Below, piece after piece: positions 26,423 through 38,486 of a DNA stretch of 64,000 nt. Source of the DNA: Saccharum officinarum (taxonomy: Eukaryota; Streptophyta; Magnoliopsida; Poales; Poaceae); the NCBI GenBank assembly GCA_020631735.1, contig CM036179.1, positions 21,009,063 to 21,073,062 of the forward strand. Reading direction: 5' to 3'. The position numbers were made by a program, and so were the translations under genes. The first letter of the stretch is position 1. Each line of letters opens with the position of its first letter. The notes beneath the pieces were generated by a model, which saw nothing but the letters and a program-made list of their open reading frames with translations, searched no databases and was not told the DNA's origin.

Positions 26423-26427
26423 CTTGC

Positions 26428-26618
26428 TGATGAGGCTTTCCTTCAAGACATAGACGCGGTGGCGATGGAGCGATCACCAGACGACGGACAACTTGGGCGT
26501 AGTAGGATTGGTTGGGACGAACAGGGGCTATCTCACATGGTGGGATGACGCTCAGTGCCAGAGCGTTGGGCTTCTTGTTTAGATCAGCTCCATAAGGGAC
26601 GATTTGCTTGTTGGCCAT
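26428..26618 (-). pseudogene. Athila extra 3' ORF, first part
   Basis: Starts MANKQIVPYGADLNKK and is open for about 64 codons up to the solo LTR target site. The reading frame continues in phase at 21546 if one target copy and the LTR are ignored, which supports a single original ORF. No known domain seen. A non-coding spacer at 26619-27008 separates it from integrase. Confidence 0.5.
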
Positions 26619-27008
26619 TGGTATCTAGAGAGGAGAAGAGCTTTGCTGCTGTTAGAGAAAGAAGGCTTTGATGAGATGACTATGGAGGCAAGCAGGGGCT
26701 CATTTATATAGGGGGGAAGAACTTGTAGGAGGGTTCAAGATCTATCCATAAAGGTCTTGTAACAAGGAAAAACCGAATGCGTCGAAAAACTACAGGATTG
26801 TGGAGGGAAAAGATCTAGAAGAAACGAGAGAATTGACCGATCGCGAGGGGACTGACAGGTGGGCTGGCCGGCCTAAGGGTGGGGTCAGCCGGCCCCATAT
26901 GTTATCTTCTCACGAGGGTTTTTCTCGCGGCAGTTTCTAATCCCTATCTAATCCTGAAAAGTATATTTATGCGTTACGAAACGTAAAGAGGATGGTAGTG
27001 GTGTAAAT

Positions 27009-28043
27009 CTATGGTAAAATCAGAAAATCTATCTCATCCAAATCCTCAGGTGGTTTTTTAGGTTGTAGAAAGATCTTGAGACAGTGGCCATTTACCTTGA
27101 ATAATGTACCTTCATCATTTTGATATGTTACTGCTCCATGCAACGAAGTGCTTATCACCTTGAATGGTCCTTTCCATTTGCTTTGAAGTTTTCCATGCCC
27201 ATATAATTTCACCCTGGAATTAAAAAGTAATACCTTATCTTCGGGGACAAACTCCTTCTTTATCCTCTTGTCATGCCATCATTTGGTTCTCTCCTTGTAT
27301 ATCTTGGCATTGTGATATGCTTTTTCACGCCATTCATCAAGCTTAGAGAGTTGCATCTTCCTCTTAGTTCCTGCGGATTCAAAGTCCATGTTCCATCGCT
27401 TGATAGCCTAGTGAGCTTTAAATTCTAGCTCAATAGGTAGATGACAGGTCTTCTTATAGACAAGTTGGTATGGTGACATCCCAAGTAGTGTTTTATAGGT
27501 TGTTCTGTAAGCCCATAGTGCATCAGGTAGTCTATCCTTCCATGTAGTCCCCATCTCGTTGACCGTCGATATGGAGTAGCGACGTTATTATGGATTCCAT
27601 GCTTTGAAAAGTAGTGAAAGTTCTTGTCAGTGAAGTGAATTCTTCCATCACTAATCACCATCCTTGGAACTCTGAATCTTAGAAATATTGCCTCTTCAAA
27701 TATCTTCTTGGAGTTCTTTGCATCAGCAGCTCTGCATGGCATGGCTTCAACCCACTTGGAGATATAGTCAACTGCCACCAAGATGTATTCACAGTTCTTT
27801 GACTTTGAAAATGGTCCCATGTAGTCGATTCCCCAGTCATCGAAGAGTTCGATCTAGAGGTTGTTGGTGAGTGGCATGACATCTCTTGAATTGATATTCT
27901 GATGCCTCTAACACGCTCCACACCTTCAGATAAAGTCCTTCGTATCTTCATACATGGTTGGCCAGAAGAATACACTTTGCCAGATCTTCGAATGAGTGCG
28001 GAATGCACCTAATGTCCTCCATATGGTGACGAGTGACATCGTT
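27009..28043 (-). pseudogene. Athila integrase, broken
   Basis: The minus-strand core shows [14 protein letters not shown] (first Asp region) and VISDGRIHF (second Asp region, a Gly and a Thr of the usual motif changed). It ends with the C-terminal part MKLYGHGKLQSKWKGPFKVI at 27212. The segment is spread over at least three frames with stops between, so it is not functional. Upstream, the zinc-binding part is only traceable in fragments. Confidence 0.75.
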
Positions 28044-28775
28044 CTATGATCTTGATGCCTTCCTCTGCCGGTACGCATCTCCTGAGTAGGCCATCAGAGC
28101 AGACTCTAAAGAGGTACGGCTCATCTCATATGTGGAGACGACTTTCGTAGATAGGCTTCCTTTTGTTTTCCTTGGTGGTACATAACCTGCAACCATAAAG
28201 TTAACAATATTCACGTACCATGGGTCAGATTTTGTAACCTTGAAGAGCATGTCGTCCCGCAGAGAATCATTGATGGGTAGTTCCTGTGAATTCTTAAACT
28301 GCATTCTGGACAAGTGATCAGCAACAGAATTTTCTACTCCCTTTTTATCTTTTGTTTCTAAGTCAAATTCTTGAAGTAACAAAATCCATATTATAAGTCT
28401 AGGTTTATCATCTTTCTTAGTGAGCAAGTATTTTAAAGCAGCATGATCAGTATAAACAATCACCTTAGCTCCTACTAAGTAAGATCTAAACTTATCATTT
28501 GCAAAAATAACAGCTAGGAGTTCTTTTTTAGTTGTTGCATAATTAAGTTGAGATCCTATCAGAGTTTTGCTAGCATAAACAATTGCATGATGCTTTTTAT
28601 TTTTAGTTTGTCCCAAAACTACCCTCACAGCATAATCAATAGCATCACACATAATTTCAAAAGGTAGCGACCAATCAGGGGGTTGAATGATTGGTGCAGA
28701 GATGAGTGCTTTCTTAAGAATATTAAAATATTTCAAGCATGCATCATCAAATTCAAAGGGAACATCCTTAGCCAA
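28044..28775 (-). pseudogene. Athila RNase H
   Basis: A 243-codon open stretch with RNase H landmarks: MCDAIDYAV (usual CDASDYAV), [32 protein letters not shown] and VADHLSRM. It replaces a Ser and a Gly in the first motif. It follows RT across a frameshift near 28780-28927. Confidence 0.8.
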
Positions 28776-28927
28776 AGATTTGTAAGAGGTCTAGCAATGT
28801 GTGAAAAATCTTTTATGAAGCGGCAGTAAAACCCTGCATGACCAAGGAAACTACGGATCCCTCTGATATTTACTGGAGGAGGTAACTGTTCAATTACTTT
28901 AGTTTTAGCTCTATCTACCTCAATCCC

Positions 28928-29569
28928 TCATCCAGACACCAAATGTCCAAGCACTATGCCTTCTCTAATCATGAAATGACATTTTTCCCAAGTAAGGACT
29001 AAGTGCTTTTCCTCATATCTTTGCAAAACCTTATCTAAATTTTCAAGACAATCATCAAAAGTTTTTCCATAAACAGAAAAATTATCCATGAAAACTTCTA
29101 TGATTTCTTCAATCATATCAGAAAATATAGACATCATGCACCTTTGAAAAGAAGCTGAAGTATTACATAATCCAAAAGACATTCTATGATAAGCATAAGT
29201 TTCATATGGACACGTAAAGGCGGTTTTGCTTTGGTCATCTGGATGGATCGAAATCTGGTGATAACCCGAATACTCATCAAGGAAACAGAAGAAAGAGTGA
29301 TTCACCAGTCGCTCTAGCATTTCATCAATGAAGGGCAACGGAAAGTGATGTTTCTTTGTTGTCTTGTTAAGTTTTCGGTAATCTATACACATCCACCATC
29401 TAGTGATGGTTCCTTGGGGGATTAATTTATTCTTTTCATTTTTAACAACAATCATGCCTCCCTTTTTAGTCACAACTTGAATGGGGCTTATCCACTCACT
29501 ATGTGGTACGGGATAGATGATCATGACATGCAAGAGTTTTGAAACCTCTTTCTTAATAACCTCTCTCAT
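28928..29569 (-). pseudogene. Athila reverse transcriptase with FMDN in place of FMDD
   Basis: A 213-codon segment with WISPIQVVTKKGG, MCIDYRKLNK, HFPLPFIDEMLERL, YSGYHQISIHPDDQ and FGLCNTSASFQRCM. The catalytic pair reads FMDN: the second Asp codon is AAT, one G-to-A change from GAT, which removes a metal-binding residue. Together with the surrounding stops the enzyme is dead. Confidence 0.85.
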
Positions 29570-29587
29570 CGCATTGTTAAGCCTACG

Positions 29588-30448
29588 TTAGGGCTCCCTA
29601 GAAGGTATAGAGTCAGGATCTATAGAAATGTGATGGGTGTAAAGAGCAGGGCTGATACCCTTAAGGTCTTGGAGTGAGTAGCCAAAATTAGAACGATGCT
29701 TTTCTAAGGCAATTAGCAAGCGTAGGGATTCTTCCTGAGAGTGTTTATCACTTATAATCATAGGAGAATCTTGATCATTATTGAGAAAAGGATATCTAAG
29801 ACCAGAAGGCAGGGGTTTAAGCTCAATGGTGGGTTTAGGCAGTTCCAGTAATTCATCTAGAGGTTCAGGCTGTGTAGGATTTTCATCTTCCTCTTCGATG
29901 AAGAACTGGGCATCATCTTCAAGGTTGGCTTCAATCAAGTCATCAAGAGATGCAACCTTAACTTCTTCTATTGGATCTTGCTCGGGAATCGGCTCAGTCT
30001 CAGCATTTAAAGAATGAGTAATGGGTATAGAAAGTTTAAAATTTTTCCTGAGACTAATTTTCAACTTCCCGGTTTGTCCTTCTTGGACAAGTCTTTCAAT
30101 TGGTTGTCCTATCAACAGATCAAACTCCATAATTTCAAAGATATAGAAGCTCAAATGAACCTTGGTTCCTTTTACCTGGATAGGGAGGACATACAGAATT
30201 CCCAAACTCGGGAGAATGTGTCCTGAAAGACCTTTTAGCAGCTTTATTGTTGGGGTTAATGACATGTGTTTTAATAAATCATGAGCAAAAGATGCAGACA
30301 TGATATTAACACCCACAACTTGATTATAAAGAGCATCGAAATGAGCTTTGTTGATTTGGCAATGAATGGATATAGGGGGCGAATCTAAACGAATCACATC
30401 AGAGGAAAGCTCTGATTCTTCTAACCATTCATTGCTTATAATGGACAC
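29588..30448 (-). pseudogene. Athila protease/linker region
   Basis: A 286-codon open stretch between gag and RT. The N-terminal third resembles the retroviral-type aspartic protease of Athila (ALYNQVVGVNIMSASF), but the expected Asp-Thr/Ser-Gly active site is not present. The middle is acidic (EEEDENPTQPEPLDELLELP), and the C-terminus (ISPALYTHHISIDPDS) leads into RT. Likely a broken part of the polyprotein. Confidence 0.65.
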
Positions 30449-30539
30449 TAGCTCTTTCGTAGTCTTTTTAAGGAAAACTTCCTCAGAAGGGTCTAAGGCT
30501 CTTCATGAAACGATGATTTTCTAGACTTCTGGGGTCTCC

Positions 30540-31330
30540 TTATAGTATGGTAATTTGATGTGTTTCCATATTCATCAAAAAGTTCATTCTTGAATCCAAG
30601 CATGAAATCCAACTCCTTTTCCGGTGGTTAAGGATTTGGGATAGTGAAGCTTGTGATGGGTTTGCTAAAGATTCTGGTTCAGCTATATGGGATTCCTCCT
30701 CTAGTGGCTTCTTTTCTACTTCCTCAGGAGTGTTCTCTAAGATTTTTGTAAGAATGCTTCTCCCTGAATTGGTAGAGACATGCAAGAATGAACCTCCTGA
30801 AGCCGTATTAAAACGCTTCGAGGTTTTCCTATCAAGACCCATATAAAAGTGTTGAAGAAGAATGGGGTCTTGAATGGCAGGGTCAGGGCCGATATTAATG
30901 AGAGTGTTAAAGCGTTCCCATGCCATGCCTAGAGATTATTTTTCTTTTTGTTTAAAAGATAGAACCTCAGAATGAAGACTGACTACTCTAGAGATGGCAA
31001 AGAATTGCATGCCAAAGCTAGAGTACAAGGCTTCTCAATCTCCTTGTCTACTCCTTATAGTGAGGTTGTACCAACATTTAGCTTTTCCCGTCAAAGAGAA
31101 GGGAAAAAGCTTTCATTGTAAGGTTTCGTCTGACATGTCTGCTATGCGTAGGCATGCACAAGTTTGCTCAAACTAATTTAGGTGGGAATAGGGGTTTTCA
31201 TCATCTTCGTTCGAAAAGGATTGATCCTAAACCATGTTAATTAAATGCAGGCATGGCTCATAGCCAGGTGTTAGGATAGGCTTTGAAGATTGTTGTGGCT
31301 GTAGGTGCGCTCGTGGGTGCACCATATTGG
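30540..31330 (-). pseudogene. Athila gag remnant
   Basis: The C-terminal half is open from 30926 (MAWERFNTLI, LLQHFYMGLD, TASGGSFLHV, ILENTPEE), which is the Athila gag pattern. Upstream in the same frame, NPYSHLN, FEQTCACLRIADMSDETLQ and KLFPFSLTGKA are readable but separated by stop codons (at least TGA, TGA and TAA). Confidence 0.75.
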
Positions 31331-31440
31331 TAGATAGAGGTGGATTCTAGATCCATGGTCAAAAGAAAGGAAAAGAAAAGATAAAAGAATAATGATACAA
31401 GATTAAGCTAGGTTCGAAGTTAACTCAGCAACCGTTTTTC

Positions 31441-31454
31441 TGGCAACGGCGCCA
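31441..31454 (-). other. Primer-binding site of the Athila element
   Basis: On the minus strand TGGCGCCGTTGCCA, close to the 5' LTR end (LTR ends ...CAAGCA at 31459). It matches the Asp-tRNA type site known for Athila elements. Confidence 0.8.
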
Positions 31455-31458
31455 GAAA

Positions 31459-32694
31459 TGCTTGTTGGTATAAATTAATGCACAGAGAATAATTCGCAAG
31501 CACACATATATTATACTGATGTAGCACTTCACCAGGAGTACCTAGTTTTATATCAAACTCGAGGAAACGTGTGTGAAAAAAACCAAATCTATCTTAACCC
31601 AACTTCACAATTAAGGCTTGATAATAGGAGCGTAGAGGAAACCGCTAAGGTCTTCTAGTTCTAACTTCTATAAGCTTTGTCTTCTATTGTTCAATTATGG
31701 GGACATTACTAGAGAAAACACAGGCAGAGTATATTTCCTATAGTAACAAGGTCCTGCTAGGCCTACTAATGGGAGGTGGACTATAAAGGATTCAATGAGG
31801 CTATAAGAGTCACCCTCGCGAGCTACCACCGATCCGAAAAATAGAGTACATCCACGAGTAACCGAGTCTAAGCACCACACTTACACTACAAATACTACTT
31901 TAACCTAGGAGCTAAAAGGATTAAAGTACTCAAAAGAGAGTCACAAACCTGAAGAACAATATGAACAAGATGCTTACTTGAATTAGAAGTCAATTACCAG
32001 AAAAATCTTAGAAGCAAGCTCAAGAAGAACTTGATCCCACTAGGGTACAAGCCATAGAGAGAGCACCGACAGGCTGAGACTCCTCCAAAACTCTTCCTCC
32101 TCACTCTATCTCACTATTTCTAATACAAGACTAAATCCTATCGGGGACTAATCTTCTCTTGATTGCTAGCCCCGATCCTGGTGGAAATATGGATTAGGGT
32201 TTCTAGCTTTTCAACTCTCAGGATCTAATTTGGCAAGCCCTGGAGGCAGGGGTGCAGGCTGGTATATATAGGCCGAAGCGTCAATCCTAAGCCCTCGGAT
32301 CAAACTAACTTGAATAAACGGCGAAGATGCAATCCTTAAGGCGATGGAGAACTGACATAGCAAAGGGGGATGACATAGGGGCCCCATAGGTTGGTTGACC
32401 TGCAAGTGGGGCCGACCGACCCCACTTGTCAGTGGCTTTGGATCCGCTTTGGTGGAGAGCCTCCTGGAGTCTTCTAGAATCTTCTCGCGTTGTTTACGCG
32501 ATGGAATTCTGTGATTTCCTTTGACGAATAGGTCCTCCTTGGCGATTTTCTGATTAAATCCTGCTAAAAACACAAATTCACCAAAACTCATGGAATTTGT
32601 CAGTATAAACTCCTAAGTCCACATTGGTGATCTATTTTAGCCATTTATGTAAGTTATATTGATGGTTTGTGATGAATGTTAACTACCCTCAATA
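31459..32694 (-). mobile_element. Athila 5' LTR (1.24 kb)
   Basis: Runs from TGCTTGTTGG (plus view) to CTCAATA, where the 3' LTR reads GTCAACA, so two terminal bases have changed. The part 32084-32694 aligns with 2091-2348 plus 19021-19372 with many differences. This is clearly more than between the LTRs of copy A and fits an older insertion. Confidence 0.85.
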
Positions 32695-33460
32695 GTCATA
32701 GTGTAAATATCAACAGTACATAAACACAACTGACCCTGGGTTCCATAGATCGAGATTGCATCGCCACATGGCTTCTGTATTTTTGTCCATGTCTTTCCAT
32801 CCATATCAACAGCAACAATCTAGGAGAACTCGAGCAGTGCATAAAACCATTAAGAAACACATTTCTCGCATATGTGGATACTATAATACCATCACCCTAT
32901 TCAGATTCTTTAAAGATCCAAACTGCACTCTTAGATGAGTAGATGCTCACACCTACGGACTCACCCTCCCTCATCTTCCCATATTCAAACACATGGAAGT
33001 ACGAGGAGACTGTCGGTTCGAACCCCAAGCGAGCCTCGCCACAAGAACGGAGGTTATCCGGTAGTAGCAAACATTTGTTAGTCGTCGGATTACAGACAAC
33101 ATAGCGACACCCAAAACACCAGTAGAGGATGAGGCCGCTTCAGCAATATGAGATGATGACATCGTGAATGGGGAAGGGCAAGAAGGACAAGGAGGGGTGT
33201 TCACCAGTGATGCTGGCGAAGTGGCATTTGCCTTTCCAGGTGCGATAGAAGAATCTAGCAACAATTTGGGACATCTCCTTTCGGTACTCGGCGTTCGAGA
33301 TGAGGTGGTTCCAGGAGCGGCAGATACACTTGCAGCTGCACAAGGAGCGGGTGGTGAGGCAGTGAAGGATGAGGACCAAGACATGGTCTATTAGGATGCC
33401 CACTCCCTTCATCTTATTGGGGACTTCATCTTGACAAGGATCTGCTAGAGCGATAGACAC
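32695..33460 (-). pseudogene. F-box protein gene remnant, truncated by the Athila element
   Basis: Starts MSIALADPCQDEV at 33460. An F-box follows (VLVLILHCLTTRSLCSCKCICRSWNHLIS), then a region like the F-box-associated domain (YVVCNPTTNKCLLLPDN, VSIYSSKSAVWIFKESE, NVFLNGFMH). F-box proteins are substrate receptors of SCF ubiquitin ligases; the F-box binds SKP1. The frame is broken by TGA at 33142-33140 and by TAG at 32899-32897, where related proteins usually have Trp (KESEW). A third stop abuts the Athila LTR at 32695. The serine-rich frame on the same strand at 33384-32971 is a shadow. The 3' part should lie left of the element, in the gap. Whether the stops came before or after the insertion cannot be told. 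Confidence 0.75.
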
Positions 33461-33961
33461 ACACTAATCAGATGGAAGCTTGCTTCCTACTTACATGAGT
33501 GAAGAAGGGAATAAAAATCCAAGAAACATGGATAAGGAAAGTGTGAAAGCATTACCTTGCATTTGGATCTTGTAGCAGTGAGCTCGAGCGGGCACGGCGG
33601 TGAGTACCACCTTGGTCACCGGTGGATCTGTGCGGGGCCATGAGGCATCCTAGCGCTGCGGTGCGGAGCACTAGATTGTCAGCAGTGAGCGGTGGTGATG
33701 GGGAATAGTAGCACTGAGGAGGAGGCAGACAGAGTGGGGAAGCGGTCTTTGTAAGCTAAAGTCGGGGCCGAGGCAATGCAAATTTGAGCGAAACATCATA
33801 AATACGAGCGGGAGACTTGGGCAAGCTTGGAAATTGACGATAGCGGTGCCATCCTGACCGTCTAGAAGCAGCGGTGAAGTCTACCGGCGGTGGTGGTTGC
33901 ATGTTACTAATATCACCTAATGACGGACATGACATAAGGTCTCAAAATCTAAGGTGCTCGA
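33461..33961. other. Upstream flank of the F-box remnant
   Basis: Unique-looking sequence with no recognisable coding or repeat signal. It could hold the promoter and 5' UTR of the F-box gene (minus strand). The last five bases, CTCGA, are the probable target site of the next solo LTR. Confidence 0.4.
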
Positions 33962-36900
33962 TGTAACACCTCGGTGTTAAGCATGCATTAGCATCAAATG
34001 CATTTCATAATCACATGCAATGTATGTTTAAAACTGAATTAAAACGTGTGAAACATCATTTTGAAACATGTATGATGCATATGATTGTTAGTTTTATGTT
34101 TGCCCTAATTATACTTGCTAGGTTAGGGAAAACATGTTTGGCTATGATTTGAAATAACCTTTAATTAATTAGCATGATTTTTGGAGCAACTTTTGTATTC
34201 AAAATCTCCCCAAATTTTGCTTTTAGAAATATTCTTGAAAATGGGGTTTTAATTAAAATTTTGACTTTAAATCATTAATTCAAAATCTATTGGGAATTTT
34301 AAAAAGTGCCCTAAATAAAAGTTGTAGAGAATTAAATTTTGAACAACTTTTGTTTTGGGGTCAACTTGTGAAAATGTCTCTTTCTTCCTTAAAATTTGAA
34401 TTTGAAATGAATTAGAAAATCTAGAATTTGATTTAGAAAAGAAAAAGCATTTTCGCAGTTAACGGGCCGCCGCCCCACTTCCGGCCCAGCTGGCCAGGCC
34501 AGCCCGGCCCGTGTCCGCGCCTGCCCACACGCGCGCGCTCGCACCCAACCGCGACAGAGCCTCGCCGCCCCGTGGCCGCCATGCGCTGGCGCCGCCCTCC
34601 GTGTGGCCGTCCGTGGCCCCCGCGCGCCCGGCTCCTTGGCGACACACCCGCGCCCCTGCTTCCTCCCTCTCCCTCACTCGTTCTCTCTTTCGCACGCAGA
34701 GAGAACATAGCGCACCCTCGTGTCCTCTCGCACGCTCGCCACCGCTGCCGCTTGCTCCATCGCCACGTTCCGCCGCCGGCGAGCTTTCTCCGAGCAATTG
34801 CTCGCGCGTCACGCTCCGCCATCTCCTCCTCTCCTCCGAACGCACCTCCACGCTCCACCTCTGCCTCCGGTAAGGCTCCATTGTGCGCGTCTCGCCGCGC
34901 CACCATTTCCGGCCACCGAGCTCGCGTTCCGCCCCTCCGGCGTCCTTGCCCTCTCTTGACCCCCACGTGCTGCACTCTGATGTTCGCCATCTTCCCGCGA
35001 GTCTTGTGCGCCCGCTCGCTGGTCGCCGCTTGGCCGGAGTTGGCCGTTGGCCGCCGGCGGGCACCGCACCGCCGCGACGTCGCGGGCACCGGCGTCGTGC
35101 CCGTGCCCCGCTTCTCCCCCCTCTCTGTTTGTCCTTGGGCCGCAGTGCCAGTGGGCCGCGCCACCGAGCCGAGCCGGGCCACTCGTTTTCCCCACGTGGG
35201 CTGCCGGGGCCGTTTTCGGCAGTGGGCCAATGGAGCTCGCGGGCCGACCTGTTAGGCAGAAAAAGAAAACAGATTTCGATTTTCGTTTTCTTTTGAAAGG
35301 AGAAATGCTTGGGAAAAATGTTGTGTATCCATTTTAGCTCCAAAAATTATGAAACAAATTTTGGTAGACTTCTTAAGGCCAGATCTATGATGTAAAATTA
35401 TTGCATGTCAAGTTTGAAATACTTTTCTGTGGAGATTTATTTAATCCTGGTTTTTGCTAATATCTTAGAAAATGTGGAGTAAATCCAAGAAAAATCAGAA
35501 AAATATGATTCCAAGTTTGTTGCTCTTCTTGTGTACTATAGTTTCTGAGAAAATTATATATCATGCCTGTTCTATGAAAAATTAGCGATGTCTAGTTCAA
35601 GTGCTATTTATTGCCTAAATTTGTTATTTTTGATATAGGGAAAAATATGAATAAAACATGCCTATGATAATTTTGTATACTTATGGTGTGTGGTGTATAA
35701 CATAGGAAAAAATGCTAATTCTGTTGTTTGATACTTTTCATAGTACTAAATATTTTCATGCTCAATATTATGCTATAGCTTGTTAATTTTGTATAGATTG
35801 TTTTACTTATCCAAATCCCATGAAATTTCTGTGGTATGCTAATTAGAGTAGGAATATACTACTGTAATTTTTGTAGATTTTTCCATGCAACAGAAATTGG
35901 TGTTACTGTGTAACCCTAATTTAAATAGGAAATAAAAAGTTATTCTTTATGAGTAATTAAAGTAATAAGAAGTGTTTGGTGTATCTTTGAAGCACCAAAC
36001 TACCTTGCTGGTGTTACTTGATAGGGTTACATGCTAGCTATGGTATGAAAAAAATGACTTGTTTGTTTAATGATTAGGCTTGGATGAGGTGGACTACTTT
36101 GTAGGAAGCTTTTCGTTTCTAATCTATACCATAGGTTTCAATGTGTTCATCTGCATATCATGACATCATGAGCATGGCATTCCACTGCATGTGATGCACC
36201 GTTTGCATGTTTATTTATGCAATTGCATCATACATGATCGCAGGAGGAGTCGCCAATAGCAGTGCCGAAAGAGCAGATCCGCAAGATCCCCAGGCACAGG
36301 AGGTGCCCGAGGAAGAGGAACAAGGAAAGGAGTTGCCCGAGTACGTAGATCACCAGCCTAGTTCGTTTGAAAGAGGCAAGCCCCAGAGCATTCTAAATTC
36401 CCTATTTTATTCAAATAATTCTTTATATATGAGTTATATATATTGTTGCATTAAGTTATAGGAGTTGAGTGAAAACACTTGCTGCATATATACCTTTTTC
36501 TTGTCCCATAAATATGTCTGGAATCCTATTTTAGTTTAGGATCAAAAGTTTTGCTTAGCCATGCTTAGATCGGTAGAAGTCGGGTGATTTCCTGTCACCT
36601 GCGAGATATAGGTGGATACCTAGTTATGGTTGGCTATAATTGTTATTATGGAAAGTAACCAAGTGTTGATGGATAAACAGAGACCGGGCGGAGTCTTATA
36701 GGGTTTTGGACTATAGTGATTCCGTCTGTGTCGATTAAGGACCGATCGTTGCTCGTCCCTCTTGTCATGTTGAACGCATGCCTCATATTTAGTTGGCCGA
36801 ATAAAGTACCTTTCGACCGTGAAGTTAGTGACATGATTCGGGTCAGGACCTACACGGGTGCGCGTACTGGTGCTGAAGGGAGTATGACAGGGACGCGAAG

Positions 36901-37867
36901 AGTGAGCCCAAGGTGTGTCCTGACAGTCGGGCGGTCCTTGGGTACTGCGGCCCCAGTTTTTCCCGCGACGTTTACCGGAATCTTGTCATTGGTGATCGGT
37001 AGCTCACTTGATCGGTGAGTGTAGTTTGTGTGAGGAATAAATCACCAGCTAGTTAGGAATCGATTCGAATCGCCATCACTCCTGGATAGTGAGCACTTGA
37101 CTCGAGCTACGGCATCGTAGTAATAATAATGGAACACGAATGGTTATGTGGATGATGTTAGAAATGTCAAACCTGAGATGGTAACCTTTGATGTTAATGG
37201 TTAATCAAGTGATTGCTCTAGCATAGGTGCTTACTTAGATTAATCAGGTATAATCAAGTTGATGCTTATATTTTAAATGGTTCATGGATGATAACTTATG
37301 CTTTTCTGCAAAACAAGTCAAGCTAGTCCACCTTATAAAAGCCTTGCATACTCTTTGGTGTCATTTATTTTTGGTTTAAGATAGGTAAGTCTAGCTGAGT
37401 ACCTTCTCGTACTCAGGGCATTATTCCCATTATTGTTGCAGATGATCAAATGTACTACGGCTACTGCATTAACTGCCTGTATCCAGCGATGGGCGACAAC
37501 TAGGACCAAGGGCAATGGTCACTCCGTATCTCTCCTCTGATGCTTTTGTGGGAGATGGCTACCTGCTGGCACTGTATCTGAACTAAGTGTGTGTGTTTTA
37601 AAACTACTTGCTTCCGCTATGTCTTTTGAACTTGTGTTGTAATAACTTTATGTTTTAAACTCCGATGTATTCAACTGTCGTTGCGAGCTTTATGTAACAT
37701 GTGATGGTGGCTGCTAAACCAGTACGATCTTGGTTTGTTGTTGGTTGGTTTGAAATCCTTCGTGATTTCACGGCATCTCGGGTTGTACGGGCTTAAGTTT
37801 GGTAAATTATCTGCCTCGACGGAAGATTTTCTTACTTAATCTCATATAATCGTGTTGATCCGTTACA
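33962..37867 (+). mobile_element. Solo LTR of another Tekay-type subfamily (3.9 kb)
   Basis: Starts TGTAACACCTCGGTGTT and ends GATCCGTTACA, flanked by CTCGA (33957-33961) and CTCGG (37868-37872), a duplication with one change. It contains the palindrome CGATTCGAATCG (37061-37072), the hairpin (37395-37416) and the 'aggaccgatcgttgctcg' block seen in 21547-26422. The GC-rich core at 34450-35260 holds long overlapping ORFs on both strands that look like a composition effect. No internal region is present, hence solo LTR. Confidence 0.85.
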
Positions 37868-38329
37868 CTCGGGGGGCTACCATCACACTACCAGTCATAG
37901 AAGACTGCTTCCCCATCACACAAATATTGTAGCAAAGATATGGAAGATCCCAAAAAATACATAAGTTAAGAACATTTCATATTTCATGTAAATAAAACAT
38001 ACATATTCTACGCAAAAAATTCAGTACATAAAATAAAATCCTACTACAAGACTAGCTTCAGCAGGATGCGGATGACCCTCCGTCGGGCATTCTGCCAGGC
38101 TTGTAGTGAACCATGTCTAATCTATCTACTCATAACAGGGATAAGTCACAAGTTACAAGATAAATATCTAATGAATAATAAATATCAAGTCATAAAATAG
38201 TGTAATTCACCTAGAGCACTCCCTTCTAAGGCAATAGCGTGGTTTAGGTAAAAGTAAAGGAATATTCCTAAGTCATTCTTAATTATATGTCAGACTATAC
38301 TATGATTAGTGCAATTACACTTAGTAATC
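37868..38329. other. Unassigned sequence between two elements
   Basis: AT-rich stretch without ORFs or repeats that I recognise. It begins with the right-hand target copy of the solo LTR. Confidence 0.3.
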
Positions 38330-38486
38330 ATGGCAAGAATACTTTATATATATACACAAGAGACATTACTAAGGAAGATCAAGAACAGAGCAAGTCTTTC
38401 TTCGCAACCAGGTCCTACTTGTCCTATATTCGGGGAGCGGACTACAAAGGACTCAACGGGAGTTTCACTTTCACGATCTACCACAT
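38330..38486 (-). mobile_element. Diverged fragment of an Athila-like LTR
   Basis: Blocks such as GACATTACT, GGTCCTACTTG and 'ggactacaaaggactcaacgg' match the Athila LTR around 31685-31800 in the same order with many changes. It is interrupted at 38487 by copy C. The continuation should lie beyond the gap at 54153. Confidence 0.5.

Larger units (their letters stand above)
2091..32694 (-). mobile_element. Athila-lineage Gypsy retrotransposon, minus strand, split by two later insertions
   Basis: On the minus strand the order is 5' LTR (31459-32694), PBS (31441-31454), gag remnant, protease/linker region, reverse transcriptase, RNase H, integrase, an extra 3' ORF, polypurine tract (19374-19387) and 3' LTR (19021-19372 plus 2091-2348). 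It carries copy A of a Tekay element in the 3' LTR and a solo LTR in the last ORF. The Asp-tRNA type PBS and the RT sequence style (DYRKLN, FPLPFIDEML, FMD-FSVYG) are typical of Athila. All reading frames contain stops or frameshifts, so this copy is dead. The right LTR ends in an F-box gene remnant. Confidence 0.85.

Noticed and set aside
32971..33384. Serine-rich 137-codon ORF on the minus strand
   Set aside because: It is another frame of the F-box remnant, whose own frame shows F-box and F-box-associated motifs.
34433..35343. Long overlapping ORFs on both strands (up to 294 codons) in the GC-rich core of a solo LTR
   Set aside because: They overlap in several frames on both strands, are Arg/Gly/Ala/Pro-rich and show no domain. 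High GC content alone lowers stop frequency. They lie within an LTR.
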